Assembly (NCBI RefSeq): GCF_945605565.1
Contig: NZ_OX216966.1
Location: forward strand, 2,596,001 to 2,660,000
From: Paenibacillus dendritiformis
Lineage (GTDB): Bacteria; Bacillota; Bacilli; Paenibacillales; Paenibacillaceae
Reading direction: 5' to 3'
Length of the DNA stretch: 64,000 bases
Position numbers and translations under genes: made by a program. This document shows, piece after piece, positions 42,321 to 50,935 of this stretch; within the stretch, counting starts at the first letter, position 1, and each line of letters starts with the position of its first letter. Under the pieces are notes generated by a model. That model saw only the letters and a list, made by a program, of their open reading frames with translations, was not told the DNA's origin and did not search any database.

Positions 42321-43562
42321 TTGAGCAACTTCGACACGGAGCTGAATCCAGCCCGCAATCAGAGCAGACTATGGAGGAAATGCTTGCTCCTTCTCGGCCC
42401 GGGCTTCATTACCGCCGCAACCGTCCTCGGTCCGGGGAGCATTACGGTCAGCAGCAGCGCCGGGGCGCTTATGCAGTACTCGGTGCTGTGGGTGCTTGTC
42501 ATCGCTGCCGTATTTATGTCCGCGTTCACCGTCATTGCCGGCAAGATCGGCTGCCTGAACCGGGACTCGCTGCTCTTCATCGTTCAGCAGCAATACGGGC
42601 GCTGGCTGGCCATCCTTATCGGGTTAAGCGTGTTCCTGATCACGGCCGGCTTCCAGACCGGCAACAACATTGGCGTCGGCCTGGCCTTCGACACCGCATT
42701 TGGCGGAGGCATCGCCTTGTGGGCGGGGGTCTTTCTCGTCATCGCCCTCATCTTTATATGGACTTCCAGCAACTTCTACAAGCTATTGGAAAAGGTGATG
42801 ATGCTAATGGTCATTCTGATGATCATCGCCTTCATTGGGAACCTTTTCCGCATCTCGCCGGATCTGGGCACCCTGGCCGCCGGCTTCGTGCCTTCGCCGC
42901 CCGCGATCTGGGGGTTGGTCATCGCCATCTCGGCGACAAGCTTCAGCATTGCCGGAGCGGCCGGTCAAGCCTATATGGTTCAGGGCAAGGGATGGCAGCC
43001 GCAAGATCTGCGCAAGAGCAACGCCAGCGCCGTCGTCGGGATCGCGGTCCTGTGCGGTCTGACCATCATCATTATGATTACATCGGCTGCCGTGCTCGCT
43101 CCCCAAGGCATTCAGGTGCAGAGCGCCCTTGACATGGCCATTCAGCTGGAGCCGCTGCTTGGTCCGCTTGCGAAATGGCTGTTCCTCCTCGGGCTGTTCG
43201 CGGCCTCCTTCTCTTCCTTCGTCGCCAACGCCGTCTTAGGGGGAATGCTGCTGTCGGACGGCTTCGGCTGGGGGCGGACATTGAACGACAAGAGCGTCAA
43301 AATCTTCACTTCCCTGCTCCTGGCGGGGAGCACGCTGATCGCGATATTGGCCGAGGCCAATCCGATTCAATTGATTATTATGGCACAGGCGACGACGGTT
43401 CTCGGAGCGCCGCTCATCGCCATCGTGCTGCTCTTGCTCGGCAATAACAAAAAGGTGCTCGGCAGCCGCACGAACGGCTGGTTCACGAATATCATTGCGG
43501 GACTCGCCTTTCTCTGGTTGCTCTATTTATCTGTAAATCAGTTACTGACCTTCTTGCAGTAG
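42321..43562 (+). CDS. NRAMP family transporter with altered metal site
   Basis: Encodes 413 residues from a TTG at 42321; the GTG at 42312 lies inside the GGGAGGTGG ribosome-binding site. About 11 membrane helices of the LeuT-like NRAMP fold. In helix 1 the canonical DPGN metal motif is GPGS (residues 37-40, LGPGSITVSS), and the helix 6 MPH motif is replaced by SIAGAAGQAYMVQGKGW. The Asp, Asn and Met ligands for Mn/Fe are therefore missing. Related NRAMP branches transport Mg or other ions; the substrate here is open. Monocistronic, at the edge of the mosaic region. Confidence 0.88.
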   Translation: MSNFDTELNPARNQSRLWRKCLLLLGPGFITAATVLGPGSITVSSSAGALMQYSVLWVLVIAAVFMSAFTVIAGKIGCLNRDSLLFIVQQQYGRWLAILIGLSVFLITAGFQTGNNIGVGLAFDTAFGGGIALWAGVFLVIALIFIWTSSNFYKLLEKVMMLMVILMIIAFIGNLFRISPDLGTLAAGFVPSPPAIWGLVIAISATSFSIAGAAGQAYMVQGKGWQPQDLRKSNASAVVGIAVLCGLTIIIMITSAAVLAPQGIQVQSALDMAIQLEPLLGPLAKWLFLLGLFAASFSSFVANAVLGGMLLSDGFGWGRTLNDKSVKIFTSLLLAGSTLIAILAEANPIQLIIMAQATTVLGAPLIAIVLLLLGNNKKVLGSRTNGWFTNIIAGLAFLWLLYLSVNQLLTFLQ

Positions 43563-43692
43563 GAGCGAGTAGGAGCGGCAGAAGCAGTAAAGAGCAATTG
43601 GAAGGGGGGCATAGGCAGGCATTGCATAATGAGGGGGGTAACGGGTCAACAGAGAATAGGGAGGCGGGAAAAATGGCGGCGGGCAAAGCGGT

Positions 43693-43822
43693 GGAAGATG
43701 GAGGATAGGCCGCGTGCCTTCTTGTGGAAGACGGAGGATAAGCTCCTGCCTTCCTGCGGAATACGGAGGATAGGCCGCCTGCCTTCTTGCGGAAGACGGA
43801 GGATAGGCCCCTGCCTTCCTGC
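43693..43822. repeat. four tandem copies of a 32/33-bp minisatellite
   Basis: Units alternate 33, 32, 33 and 32 bases with consensus GGAAGACGGAGGATAGGCCG, then CCTGCCTTCTTGC; a partial fifth copy follows. No spacers, so not a CRISPR array. Identity between units is high, suggesting recent slippage or unequal exchange. Confidence 0.9.
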
Positions 43823-43852
43823 GGAATACGGTCGAGAATGATGTGAAGATCG

Positions 43853-44600
43853 ATGAGACAATGAAATCCTGCGTGAATGCAGCAATTTATGTTATTTGAG
43901 GCACTATTTGAGCGAAGTCCTGCAAAAGTACATTATTTTTCATCAATTTTTGTCTTGAATCTATTAGAAAGCCGGAAATTGATGCAGTTTTGCAGGAACT
44001 CCTGTACCGGAGTACACGTCACCATGGAAAACTGCATATTCCAGGCTGTTGGAAAAACCCTGTTTTTTACGAAGGGGTGGAGATGTCCATTTACCTAATC
44101 AAAACTTGGCACACTCAAAGCGTTGTAAGTCGAGTTTTTTCTACTGAGAGACGAGATCCACCATATAAAAAATGAAGTGGGGAAAATTCCCACAGACTTC
44201 TCAACGGCCTGATTTTACGGGATCCAAGGGACCGCTCGGATCCTGGGGGTATCATCGCCTCGTTGCCTTCAGGAGGCATCGTTGCCTCTCGTGGCTTGAA
44301 CGTGTCGAGGGAATTGCTGCTATTTTACAGGAATTTCGGCTCAATGAGTCCACATCCTGAGGAATTGCTGCAAATCTACATCATTTATGGCCCTTTTGCT
44401 TCAAGTCGAAGCGAAACGGGTGAAATTCCTGCAGTTTTGCAGGATTCCCTTTCTGGTAAAGTCGTCATTATCGAATTGCTGTATTTGCGCAGGATTTTGC
44501 TTACCGAATAGAAGTGTCTGGAGAAATCGTGTAGTTTTACGGATTTCGCCTACCGGATAGACGTGTCTAGGGAAATGGTGCAGTTTTCAGGTCGTTGGAA
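43853..44600. repeat. cluster of short palindromic intergenic repeats (locus 2)
   Basis: Roughly nine degenerate copies of the same GAAATTGCTGCA/TGCAGGAATTTC dyad seen near 6.1 kb, e.g. around 43862, 43918, 43978, 44318, 44360, 44430, 44475, 44523 and 44574. One of the two MITE-like elements sits inside the cluster, the other directly after its last copy. No protein-coding gene. Confidence 0.75.
44042..44211. mobile_element. MITE-like element, copy A (170 bp)
   Basis: Imperfect terminal inverted repeats (CAGGCTGTTGG... and ...CTCAACGGCCTG) bound a non-coding body containing AAAACTTGGCAC and GAGACGAGATCCACCA, shared with copy B. The ends resemble those of IS1182-type elements, so it may be mobilised by a transposase elsewhere. 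Confidence 0.75.
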
Positions 44601-44756
44601 AACCCCTGTTTTTTGCGAAGGGGTGGAGATTGTCCATTTTCCTACTCAAAACTTGGCACGCATAGCGTTTTAATTCGATTTTTTCTACGGAGAGACGAGA
44701 TCCACCACATAAAAAATGAAGTGCCAAAAAAACCCTAGGACTTTCTCAACAGCCTG
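44588..44756. mobile_element. MITE-like element, copy B (169 bp)
   Basis: About 85-90% identical by eye to copy A over its whole length, in the same orientation. The right end is CTTTCTCAACAGCCTG, the left CAGGTCGTTGG. Target duplications are not evident. Confidence 0.75.
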
Positions 44757-44800
44757 ATATTCGCAGTTTTTTCAGCCACTTCGCCGAGAGAAGCCGGGGT

Positions 44801-44847
44801 GGGCTGTCCGCTGCAGCTAAAAAACTACTTATTGGACAGCCCCTTTG
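44801..44847 (+). terminator. terminator-like hairpin at the edge of the repeat region
   Basis: GGGCTGTCC / GGACAGCCC, nine-base perfect arms, followed by CTTT. Confidence 0.55.
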
Positions 44848-44880
44848 CTGCGACCTTCCCCGGCGGCGTCAATATCCTGC

Positions 44881-45080
44881 TTACAGCTCATTCCAGTTGA
44901 CGGAAACCTCGACAAATCCGTTATCATCCCGCGATTCGCTCTTTACCATTACGCTTCCGCTCGCGCTGTCGCCGATAATCGACAAGCTTGTTACGGTCGA
45001 AGAGTTGGATCGCAAAGCCCCGGATCGCGGCGCTGCCTGTGCTTTGATCGTTTGGCAGCATCCGTGTCTGAGCTCCTGCT
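44881..45080 (-). pseudogene. C-terminal fragment of an unidentified protein
   Basis: On the minus strand, SAAIRGFAIQLFDRNKLV in one frame and TSLSIIGDSASGSVMVKSES, RDDNGFVEVSVNWNEL-stop in another join into a plausible C-terminus interrupted by a frameshift near 44985. No start or complete domain is present. Family not recognised. Confidence 0.4.
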
Positions 45081-45196
45081 GAGCAAGGGGGCGATACCGC
45101 CGTTAACGAACGCCGGATTATTGCTTTACACATTTCCCCGCGGTCGTCATAATGAAATCGGGGTAACATTTTCCTGAATGGAAGGGGAGAGGTAAT

Positions 45197-46726
45197 GTGA
45201 GAGGGAGGCATTGGGTATGCGCGGGTCTGGCGGCTCTCCTGCTTGTATTGGCAGGCTGTCAGCCGATCGGCGGACTGGATGTGCCGAAGCTGCTGCTGAA
45301 GCAGATGGAGGTCACGTCTTACGAAGGGAAGCAGACGGTCTCGATTGATATCGAAGCGGCGAAGAACGAGGTGCCGGCGGAAGATGCGGCGGCGCTGCAA
45401 ATGATCGACGGGGCTGAATTGACGGTCGATACGAAGGTGCAAGATGACCAGCGCATGTCGATGGAAGGCGTGTTCAAGGCGGCGGGCCGCCAGCTTCCGT
45501 TCCGGCTAGGCTTGAAGGATCGGGCGGTCACCGCCTGGATCGACGGTGCGGCGGCTCCGATCATCATTTCCGAAGCTGCGGATCCGTCCTGGGGCGTGTC
45601 CCCATTGACGACAGAGGATACGCGGGCCATCGGCCGCCTCGCGCTGGAGCTGTTCGGCAAGTATGCGCCCAATCCGAGCAATATTTCCGTGAAGCCCGTC
45701 ACGGAACCGGTGCTGGGGGAGAACCTGGCGCTGAAGCAGGTGCATCTGGAATTCGGGGGCGATGAGCTTCTGCCGTGGGCGAAGGAGCTGCTTCGAGCCG
45801 CGATGAAGGACAAGGAAGGGCTGAAGCAGTGGTTCGTATCGGCCGGCCGCCTGCTCTATCCGGCTGCCACCGGGGCGCTGGACGATATGCCGCTGGATCA
45901 GGACGTGCTGCCTGATGTGTTGAACGATGGCGAAGCAGCGGGATTGTCCTTATACGAATCGTTCATGGAGTACGCGCCGGAACTGCTGGCCGGCCTGGAG
46001 CAGTTGGAAAAAGATTTGCCGGCATACGCTCCGGATGCGGAAGCGCTGCTCGGTCCGGCGACGAAGCTGGTCATGGATCTGTATGCGGACGGGGAGTTGA
46101 ACATCCGCAAATCCAAGCTTCAGCTTACGATCGCGCTCCCATCCTCCGCGGGTGCGCCGTTCTCCTCCATCACGATTCGTCAGACTTCGGAGATGGGCCG
46201 CTTGAACGAGGACGTCAAGGCGGACGAGATGGATATGACGAATGCGGTCGCGCTGGACGATCCGGAGATGACGCCAGGCAAGTGGCTGCGGCATTTCGAA
46301 GCAGGATCGCTGGCGCGCCAATGGCTGAAGCAGTCGGGAGCGACCGCGCGAACGGCAAGCCTGCTGATGCCTGTGCCGGGGGCGGATACTACATACGATC
46401 CGTATGACATGCTGCAGCCGTATATCAAGAACGGAACGTTAATGGTTCCGCTGCGCCATGTGGCGGAGCAGTTCGATGCGACGCTGACCTGGGACAGCAA
46501 GACGAAGCTCTCGCTCGTCGACGATATTACGGGCGCCGTGACGCAGCTCGAACTGAACAGCAAGAAGGCGACCGTGGGCGGCCTGGAGATCGACCTGCCG
46601 GAAGCGCCGGAGCTGCGGGACGGCCAGCTCTATGTCCCTGTTCGTTCGGTGGCCTTTATGCTGGGGCTGTGGCTGCAGAAGGTTGAGTTCTACGATTCAA
46701 CATGGATTGAATTAATTCGCAAATGA
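45197..46726 (+). CDS. lipoprotein with C-terminal copper-amine-oxidase-N (stalk) repeats
   Basis: Encodes 509 residues from a GTG after GGGGAGAGG. A lipobox LVLAGC near residue 21 anchors it to the membrane. The middle ~350 residues are not recognised. Residues ~415-505 carry two short beta units (NGTLMVPLRHVAEQFDATLT and DGQLYVPVRSVAFMLGLWLQ) of the copper-amine-oxidase-N type, which in Paenibacillus are common envelope stalk domains and do not imply oxidase activity. Extracellular; function unknown. Strong shared terminator with the convergent iclR gene. Confidence 0.85.
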   Translation: MRGRHWVCAGLAALLLVLAGCQPIGGLDVPKLLLKQMEVTSYEGKQTVSIDIEAAKNEVPAEDAAALQMIDGAELTVDTKVQDDQRMSMEGVFKAAGRQLPFRLGLKDRAVTAWIDGAAAPIIISEAADPSWGVSPLTTEDTRAIGRLALELFGKYAPNPSNISVKPVTEPVLGENLALKQVHLEFGGDELLPWAKELLRAAMKDKEGLKQWFVSAGRLLYPAATGALDDMPLDQDVLPDVLNDGEAAGLSLYESFMEYAPELLAGLEQLEKDLPAYAPDAEALLGPATKLVMDLYADGELNIRKSKLQLTIALPSSAGAPFSSITIRQTSEMGRLNEDVKADEMDMTNAVALDDPEMTPGKWLRHFEAGSLARQWLKQSGATARTASLLMPVPGADTTYDPYDMLQPYIKNGTLMVPLRHVAEQFDATLTWDSKTKLSLVDDITGAVTQLELNSKKATVGGLEIDLPEAPELRDGQLYVPVRSVAFMLGLWLQKVEFYDSTWIELIRK

Positions 46727-46790
46727 ATCGGCACGGAGCGGGGACTGCATCGGAAGGGATGCATGCCCGGCTGCTCCGTGCAACGGGAAG

Positions 46791-46830
46791 AAGCCGGAAC
46801 GGGGATAGGGATCCCGAGTTCCGGCTTTTT
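46791..46830. terminator. bidirectional terminator between lipoprotein and IclR genes
   Basis: AAGCCGGAAC / GTTCCGGCTT ten-base perfect arms followed by T5; the minus strand also has a short T-tract (TTCTT). Confidence 0.88.
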
Positions 46831-46846
46831 CACGCTGGAGGGCGGT

Positions 46847-47599
46847 TCACAGATATCCGTTCAGGCGCGACATGTCCTGCGTCGTCTGGAGCACCAGGGC
46901 GAGCCAGCGCTCCGCATGCTGCTCCATCCGCTCGCTTGGCCCGATCAGACTGATGGAGGCGAGGACGCTGCCGTCGCTCTGGAAGATGGGCGCCGCAATG
47001 CCGGTGACGCCGATATTGCGCATATTGGAGCTGATCTCATAGCCCCGGCTCCGGATTTGTTCCAGACGCAGGCGAAGCTGCTCCGGTTCAGTGATGGAGT
47101 GGCTGGTGAACGCCGTCATCGGCTCGTTCAGCACCGCCTCCTGAAGCGTCTCGGGGCCATAGGCAAGGATGACGCGGGAAGCGCTGGTCGCATAGAGCGG
47201 GAACCGCCGGTACGCGTCAATAATGAAGCGAATCGGAAGGGGGGAATCGAGCTTGTCCACATAGATCGCATCCATATGATCCCGAATGCACAGGCAGACT
47301 GATTCCTTCGTGGCGTCGGCCAGTTGCTGCAAATACGGCCGCGCGAAGCCGACCACATCATCGTCGTTCTTCACCTTGTTGCCCAGTTCCAGCAAGGTGT
47401 AGCCAAGCGAATACAGCTTGGTTCGCGGGTTTTGCTTGATGAAGCCTTCGCTCTCCAGCGTGGACAGCATCTTGTGAACGGCGCCTTTGGACCATTTCAA
47501 TTCCCGGCTCAGATCCGTCACTCCCCACTCTTTGCCGCCACGAAGAAATAATTTCAGCAGCGTACAGCATTTCTGTACGGAGGTCAGATAATGCTCCAT
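46847..47599 (-). CDS. IclR family transcriptional regulator
   Basis: Encodes 250 residues. The winged helix (residues ~1-65, GVTDLSRELKWSKGAVHKML) is followed by the GAF-like effector domain with VCLCIRDHMDAIYVDKLDSP and GVTGIAAPIFQSDGSVLASI. Divergent from the PotABCD-like importer with two 17-bp palindromes in the 228-base gap. It probably represses the importer and the M20 peptidase until an inducer is bound. Inducer unknown. Confidence 0.92.
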   Translation of the reverse strand: MEHYLTSVQKCCTLLKLFLRGGKEWGVTDLSRELKWSKGAVHKMLSTLESEGFIKQNPRTKLYSLGYTLLELGNKVKNDDDVVGFARPYLQQLADATKESVCLCIRDHMDAIYVDKLDSPLPIRFIIDAYRRFPLYATSASRVILAYGPETLQEAVLNEPMTAFTSHSITEPEQLRLRLEQIRSRGYEISSNMRNIGVTGIAAPIFQSDGSVLASISLIGPSERMEQHAERWLALVLQTTQDMSRLNGYL

Positions 47600-47735
47600 A
47601 TTTTCTCTCCTACTCCTGCTGGCCTTCGCACTTGCCGGATTCCGGCAAGGCCAGCGCGCAAGATATTGCTTATCAATTTGTCGAATAATACCCTATTTTC
47701 ATGTGTTAAAAAGTGACAAATATCATTGTTGTATA

Positions 47736-47764
47736 TTGAACATACCATGCCCCTGTGCTAAAAT
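47736..47764 (+). promoter_or_regulatory. promoter of the importer operon
   Basis: TTGAAC (47736-47741), 17-base spacer, TAAAAT (47759-47764). Confidence 0.65.
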
Positions 47765-47773
47765 CAAACCAAG

Positions 47774-47810
47774 TTTCACTAATTATGAACAATGTTCACT
47801 AATAGTGAAC
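47774..47810. promoter_or_regulatory. two tandem 17-bp IclR operators
   Basis: TTTCACTAATTATGAAC (47774-47790, imperfect) and GTTCACTAATAGTGAAC (47794-47810, perfect palindrome) have starts 20 bases apart, about two helical turns, just downstream of the promoter. Confidence 0.8.
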
Positions 47811-47827
47811 AAAATGGAGGGGGAATG

Positions 47828-48928
47828 ATGATGAAAAGACGACAATGGGTGTCGCTGCTTCTGCTGTGTGCGTTAGCGGCGTCGCTGCTGGCCGCTTGCG
47901 GGACGTCCCAATCCGCAGCCGGAAATGGAAGCGGTTCCAATTCATCGGGGCTGGAAGTTGAACTGGTCGTAGCGGGCAATGGCGCCACCGTAGAGGCGTT
48001 GATGAAGGATGAGATTTTCAAAAAGTTCAATGCCAAGTATCCCGACGTGAAGCTCTCCTATGTGTCCGGGGTATCGACGGATATTGTCGCCAAGGTGACC
48101 GCACAGCAAGGAGCGCCGCAGATCGATCTCGTCGTCATCGAGGGCGGCGAGCAGGAGGCGGGCCGGGTCAAAGGTCTGTGGGAGCCGCTCGATCCCTCCG
48201 CCGTGCCGAACATGTCCAAGGTGGACGGGGCGTTGGCCGTGGCAGAGAACAGCGGCGTGACGGTGAATTATACGCCGATGGGCATCTCGTACAATGCGAA
48301 GCTGGCGCAGGAGAGAGGGCTTCCCGTGCCGGAATCGTGGAATGATCTGGCCCGTCCCGAGATGAAGGGCAATCTTACGTTGACGGAGATGTCCAGCAAC
48401 TTCGGCCGTTCGGCGACGATTATGCTAGCCTACGCGAACGGCGGCTCGGAGCGGGAGATGGCACCGGGGTTCGAGAAGCTGAAGCAGATTGCCGGATATA
48501 TGCCGACCTTCGCCAAGACGGCGGCGCAGCTGCAGCAGAATCTGCAGAACAATACGTCCGTCTATACGGCATGGACGATGGCCCGCAGCATCGTGCAGAA
48601 GGATCAGGGCGTGGAATTGGAATTCGTCATTCCGAAGGAAGGGGCCAACATCGTCCCGAACGTCGCTTCGCTGGTGAAGGGCGCGAAGCATCCGAAGGCC
48701 GCCGCGGCATTCATTGATTTCTTGTTGACGGATGAGGTGCAGACGCTGTATGCGACGAAGCTGTATTACAACACGGCAGTCGATGTGCAGCTTCCGGAAG
48801 AGACGGCGAAGCTGCTGGACTTCGACAAGAGCCTCATCGTCCCGTTCGATTACGGTACGATTAGCGACAACACGAAGCAATGGCTCGACACGTTCAACAA
48901 AGAGGTCGCGCCTCTGGTAGGCAAATAG
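47828..48928 (+). CDS. ABC substrate-binding lipoprotein (PotD/AfuA-like)
   Basis: Encodes 366 residues; one of three adjacent ATGs after GGAGGGGG, 47828 preferred. A signal peptide with lipobox LLAAC near residue 24 anchors it outside the membrane. The mature part is a type-II periplasmic-binding fold (ELVVAGNGATVEALMKDEIF; APQIDLVVIEGGEQEAG; PMGISYN) as in polyamine/iron-type binding proteins. First gene of the operon with an ATPase, two permeases and an M20 peptidase. The ligand is unknown; the peptidase suggests an amide- or peptide-linked amino acid. Confidence 0.9.
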   Translation: MMKRRQWVSLLLLCALAASLLAACGTSQSAAGNGSGSNSSGLEVELVVAGNGATVEALMKDEIFKKFNAKYPDVKLSYVSGVSTDIVAKVTAQQGAPQIDLVVIEGGEQEAGRVKGLWEPLDPSAVPNMSKVDGALAVAENSGVTVNYTPMGISYNAKLAQERGLPVPESWNDLARPEMKGNLTLTEMSSNFGRSATIMLAYANGGSEREMAPGFEKLKQIAGYMPTFAKTAAQLQQNLQNNTSVYTAWTMARSIVQKDQGVELEFVIPKEGANIVPNVASLVKGAKHPKAAAAFIDFLLTDEVQTLYATKLYYNTAVDVQLPEETAKLLDFDKSLIVPFDYGTISDNTKQWLDTFNKEVAPLVGK

Positions 48929-48961
48929 CAAGCAAACCGATGACAGGACGGAGGCAGGCTC

Positions 48962-50071
48962 ATGACGATCACATACGATGTAGAATTGCAGAACATCCAC
49001 AAGCGGTTCGGTGGAACGGTCGTCGTTGACCGGTTCGATCTGGCGGTGGAGCGGGGAGAATGCGTCACCTTCCTCGGCCCGTCGGGCTGCGGGAAGACGA
49101 CGACCTTGAACATGATTGCCGGCTTCCTCGAGCCGGACGGCGGGGAGCTGCGCATCAAGGGCCGCTCGATGCGGGGGATTCCGGCGAACAGGCGCGATCT
49201 GGGCATGGTGTTCCAGACCTATTCGCTTTTTCCGCATATGACGGTTGGCGAGAATGTCGCTTACGGCCTGAAATTGAGAAAGACGCCGAAGGGAGAGACA
49301 GCGGCGCGCGTCCGGAAGGTGCTTGATCTCGTCAAGCTGCCGCATGTGGCGGACCGCTATCCGAAGCAGCTGTCCGGGGGACAGCGCCAGCGCATCGCGA
49401 TTGCCCGGGCGCTGGTCACCGAGCCGTCCCTGCTGCTGCTCGACGAGCCTCTCAGCAACCTGGACGCCAAGCTTAGGGAGGAGCTGCGGGAGGAATTGAA
49501 ACGGCTCCAGCAGGACATCGGTGTCACGACCATCTTCGTCACCCATGATCAGGAAGAGGCGATGTACTTGTCCGATCGGATTGTCGTGCTGAACCATGGC
49601 GCGGTGGAACAGATCGGCACGCCTGATCAAATATACGAGGCGCCGGCCACCGCCTTCGTGCATGAATTCATAGGAAAGTCGAACCGGTTCGCGGCCGAGG
49701 TCATCTCCGCCGGCGAGCAAGGCGGCGAGCTGAGGATTGCGGGCGGCCTGCGGTTCCGGGCCGGACGGCAGCGTTACCCGTTCCGGGAGGGAGAGCCTGT
49801 GCACGTTTATGTGCGGCCGGAGCATATCCGGGTCGAATTCGGGCAAGAGACGGGCGGGCCGGCGAGCGAGGAGCCGAATACGGCAGCGGGGACGATAAGC
49901 TTGCTGTCCTATCTGGGCGCCTATGGCGAGATGGTTGTCCATACGGCGGGCGGCGCCATCACGGTGCGGACGCACTCGCCGCGCCGGGGCATGGCCGCGG
50001 CCCAGGGACAGGCCGTCAAGCTGAGGTGGGACGAGGCGGATGTGCTCGTCTTCCCGCGAGGGGAGGCGTGA
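48962..50071 (+). CDS. ABC importer ATPase (PotA-like)
   Basis: Encodes 369 residues. Walker A GPSGCGKTT, signature LSGGQRQRIAIARAL, Walker B LLLLDEPLSNLDA and H-loop THDQEEAM are all canonical. The C-terminal ~130 residues form the TOBE/MalK-type regulatory part (PVHVYVRPEHIRVEF). Coupled to the binding protein 33 bases upstream and the first permease four bases downstream. It energises uptake of the operon's substrate. Confidence 0.95.
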   Translation: MTITYDVELQNIHKRFGGTVVVDRFDLAVERGECVTFLGPSGCGKTTTLNMIAGFLEPDGGELRIKGRSMRGIPANRRDLGMVFQTYSLFPHMTVGENVAYGLKLRKTPKGETAARVRKVLDLVKLPHVADRYPKQLSGGQRQRIAIARALVTEPSLLLLDEPLSNLDAKLREELREELKRLQQDIGVTTIFVTHDQEEAMYLSDRIVVLNHGAVEQIGTPDQIYEAPATAFVHEFIGKSNRFAAEVISAGEQGGELRIAGGLRFRAGRQRYPFREGEPVHVYVRPEHIRVEFGQETGGPASEEPNTAAGTISLLSYLGAYGEMVVHTAGGAITVRTHSPRRGMAAAQGQAVKLRWDEADVLVFPRGEA

Positions 50072-50074
50072 CGG

Positions 50075-50935
50075 ATGAAGCAGGACCGACGGAAGTCATG
50101 GATGGCGCTGCTGCTTCTCGCGCCGAGTCTTATCGTCATCCTCGGCGTATTTCTCCTGCCGATGCTGTATATGTTCCTTATCAGCGTTCGGGAGGACGGG
50201 GGGGCGGGAGACTGGACGCTCGCGCCGTACCGGCTGTTTTTCGAGGATGTGTACTATGCGGAGGTACTGTGGCGGACGGTCAGGCTGAGCGCGTATACCG
50301 TCCTGGCTTGCCTTATCCTCGGCTACCCGGTCGCCATGTATATGGCCCGGGCCACGCCGAAGATGAGGGGGCTGATTACCTTTCTGATCATTTCGCCGCA
50401 TCTGATTAGCGTCGTGATTCGCAATTTCGGCTGGGTCGTCATTCTGGGCGACAATGGCTTCATCAACAACAGCCTGCTCGCGCTGGGCCTGATCGACAGC
50501 CCGCTACGCCTGCTGTACAACGAGCTCGGCGTCGTTATCGGCTTGACGGACGCTCTGATCGTCTATATGGTGCTGGCCATCGCCACCAGCCTTTATGCCG
50601 TAGACGCCTCTCTGTATAAAGCGGCCGGCATTCTCGGCGCGTCGCGGCTGCGCATGTTCTTCAGCGTTACTTTGCCGCTCAGCATGCCGGGCATATTCGC
50701 CGGAACGACGCTGGTGTTCAGCCTGGCGATGAGCGCATTCGTCACGCCGGCCCTGATGGGCGGCACGTCGGTGAAGGTGATGCCTGTCATCGCCTACGAG
50801 CAGATGATGGCGGCATATGATTGGTCGCTTGGCGCGGCGCTGGCCTTCCTGCTGCTCGGATCGACGCTTGCACTGGTGGCGGTATTTACGAAATTGGTTG
50901 AGACGAAGCGTTATAAGGAGGTGTTCTCGTCATGA
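50075..50935 (+). CDS. ABC importer permease (PotB-like)
   Basis: Encodes 286 residues with six predicted membrane helices. The ATPase-contact EAA loop reads LYKAAGILGASRLRMFFSVTLPLSMPG (cytoplasmic, ~180-205). The ATG follows GAGGGGAGGCG, four bases after the ATPase stop. It forms the channel with the next gene product. Confidence 0.92.
   Translation: MKQDRRKSWMALLLLAPSLIVILGVFLLPMLYMFLISVREDGGAGDWTLAPYRLFFEDVYYAEVLWRTVRLSAYTVLACLILGYPVAMYMARATPKMRGLITFLIISPHLISVVIRNFGWVVILGDNGFINNSLLALGLIDSPLRLLYNELGVVIGLTDALIVYMVLAIATSLYAVDASLYKAAGILGASRLRMFFSVTLPLSMPGIFAGTTLVFSLAMSAFVTPALMGGTSVKVMPVIAYEQMMAAYDWSLGAALAFLLLGSTLALVAVFTKLVETKRYKEVFSS

Noticed and set aside
43693..43822. Possible CRISPR array
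   Set aside because: Units are contiguous, differ in length by one base and have no unique spacers; no cas genes nearby.
44845..45177. 110-codon plus-strand frame before the lipoprotein gene
   Set aside because: No protein-like composition; the minus strand here carries a more convincing broken C-terminus.
48425..49975. 516-codon minus-strand frame over the importer genes
   Set aside because: Antisense to two well-supported genes; product Arg/Leu-rich without domains.
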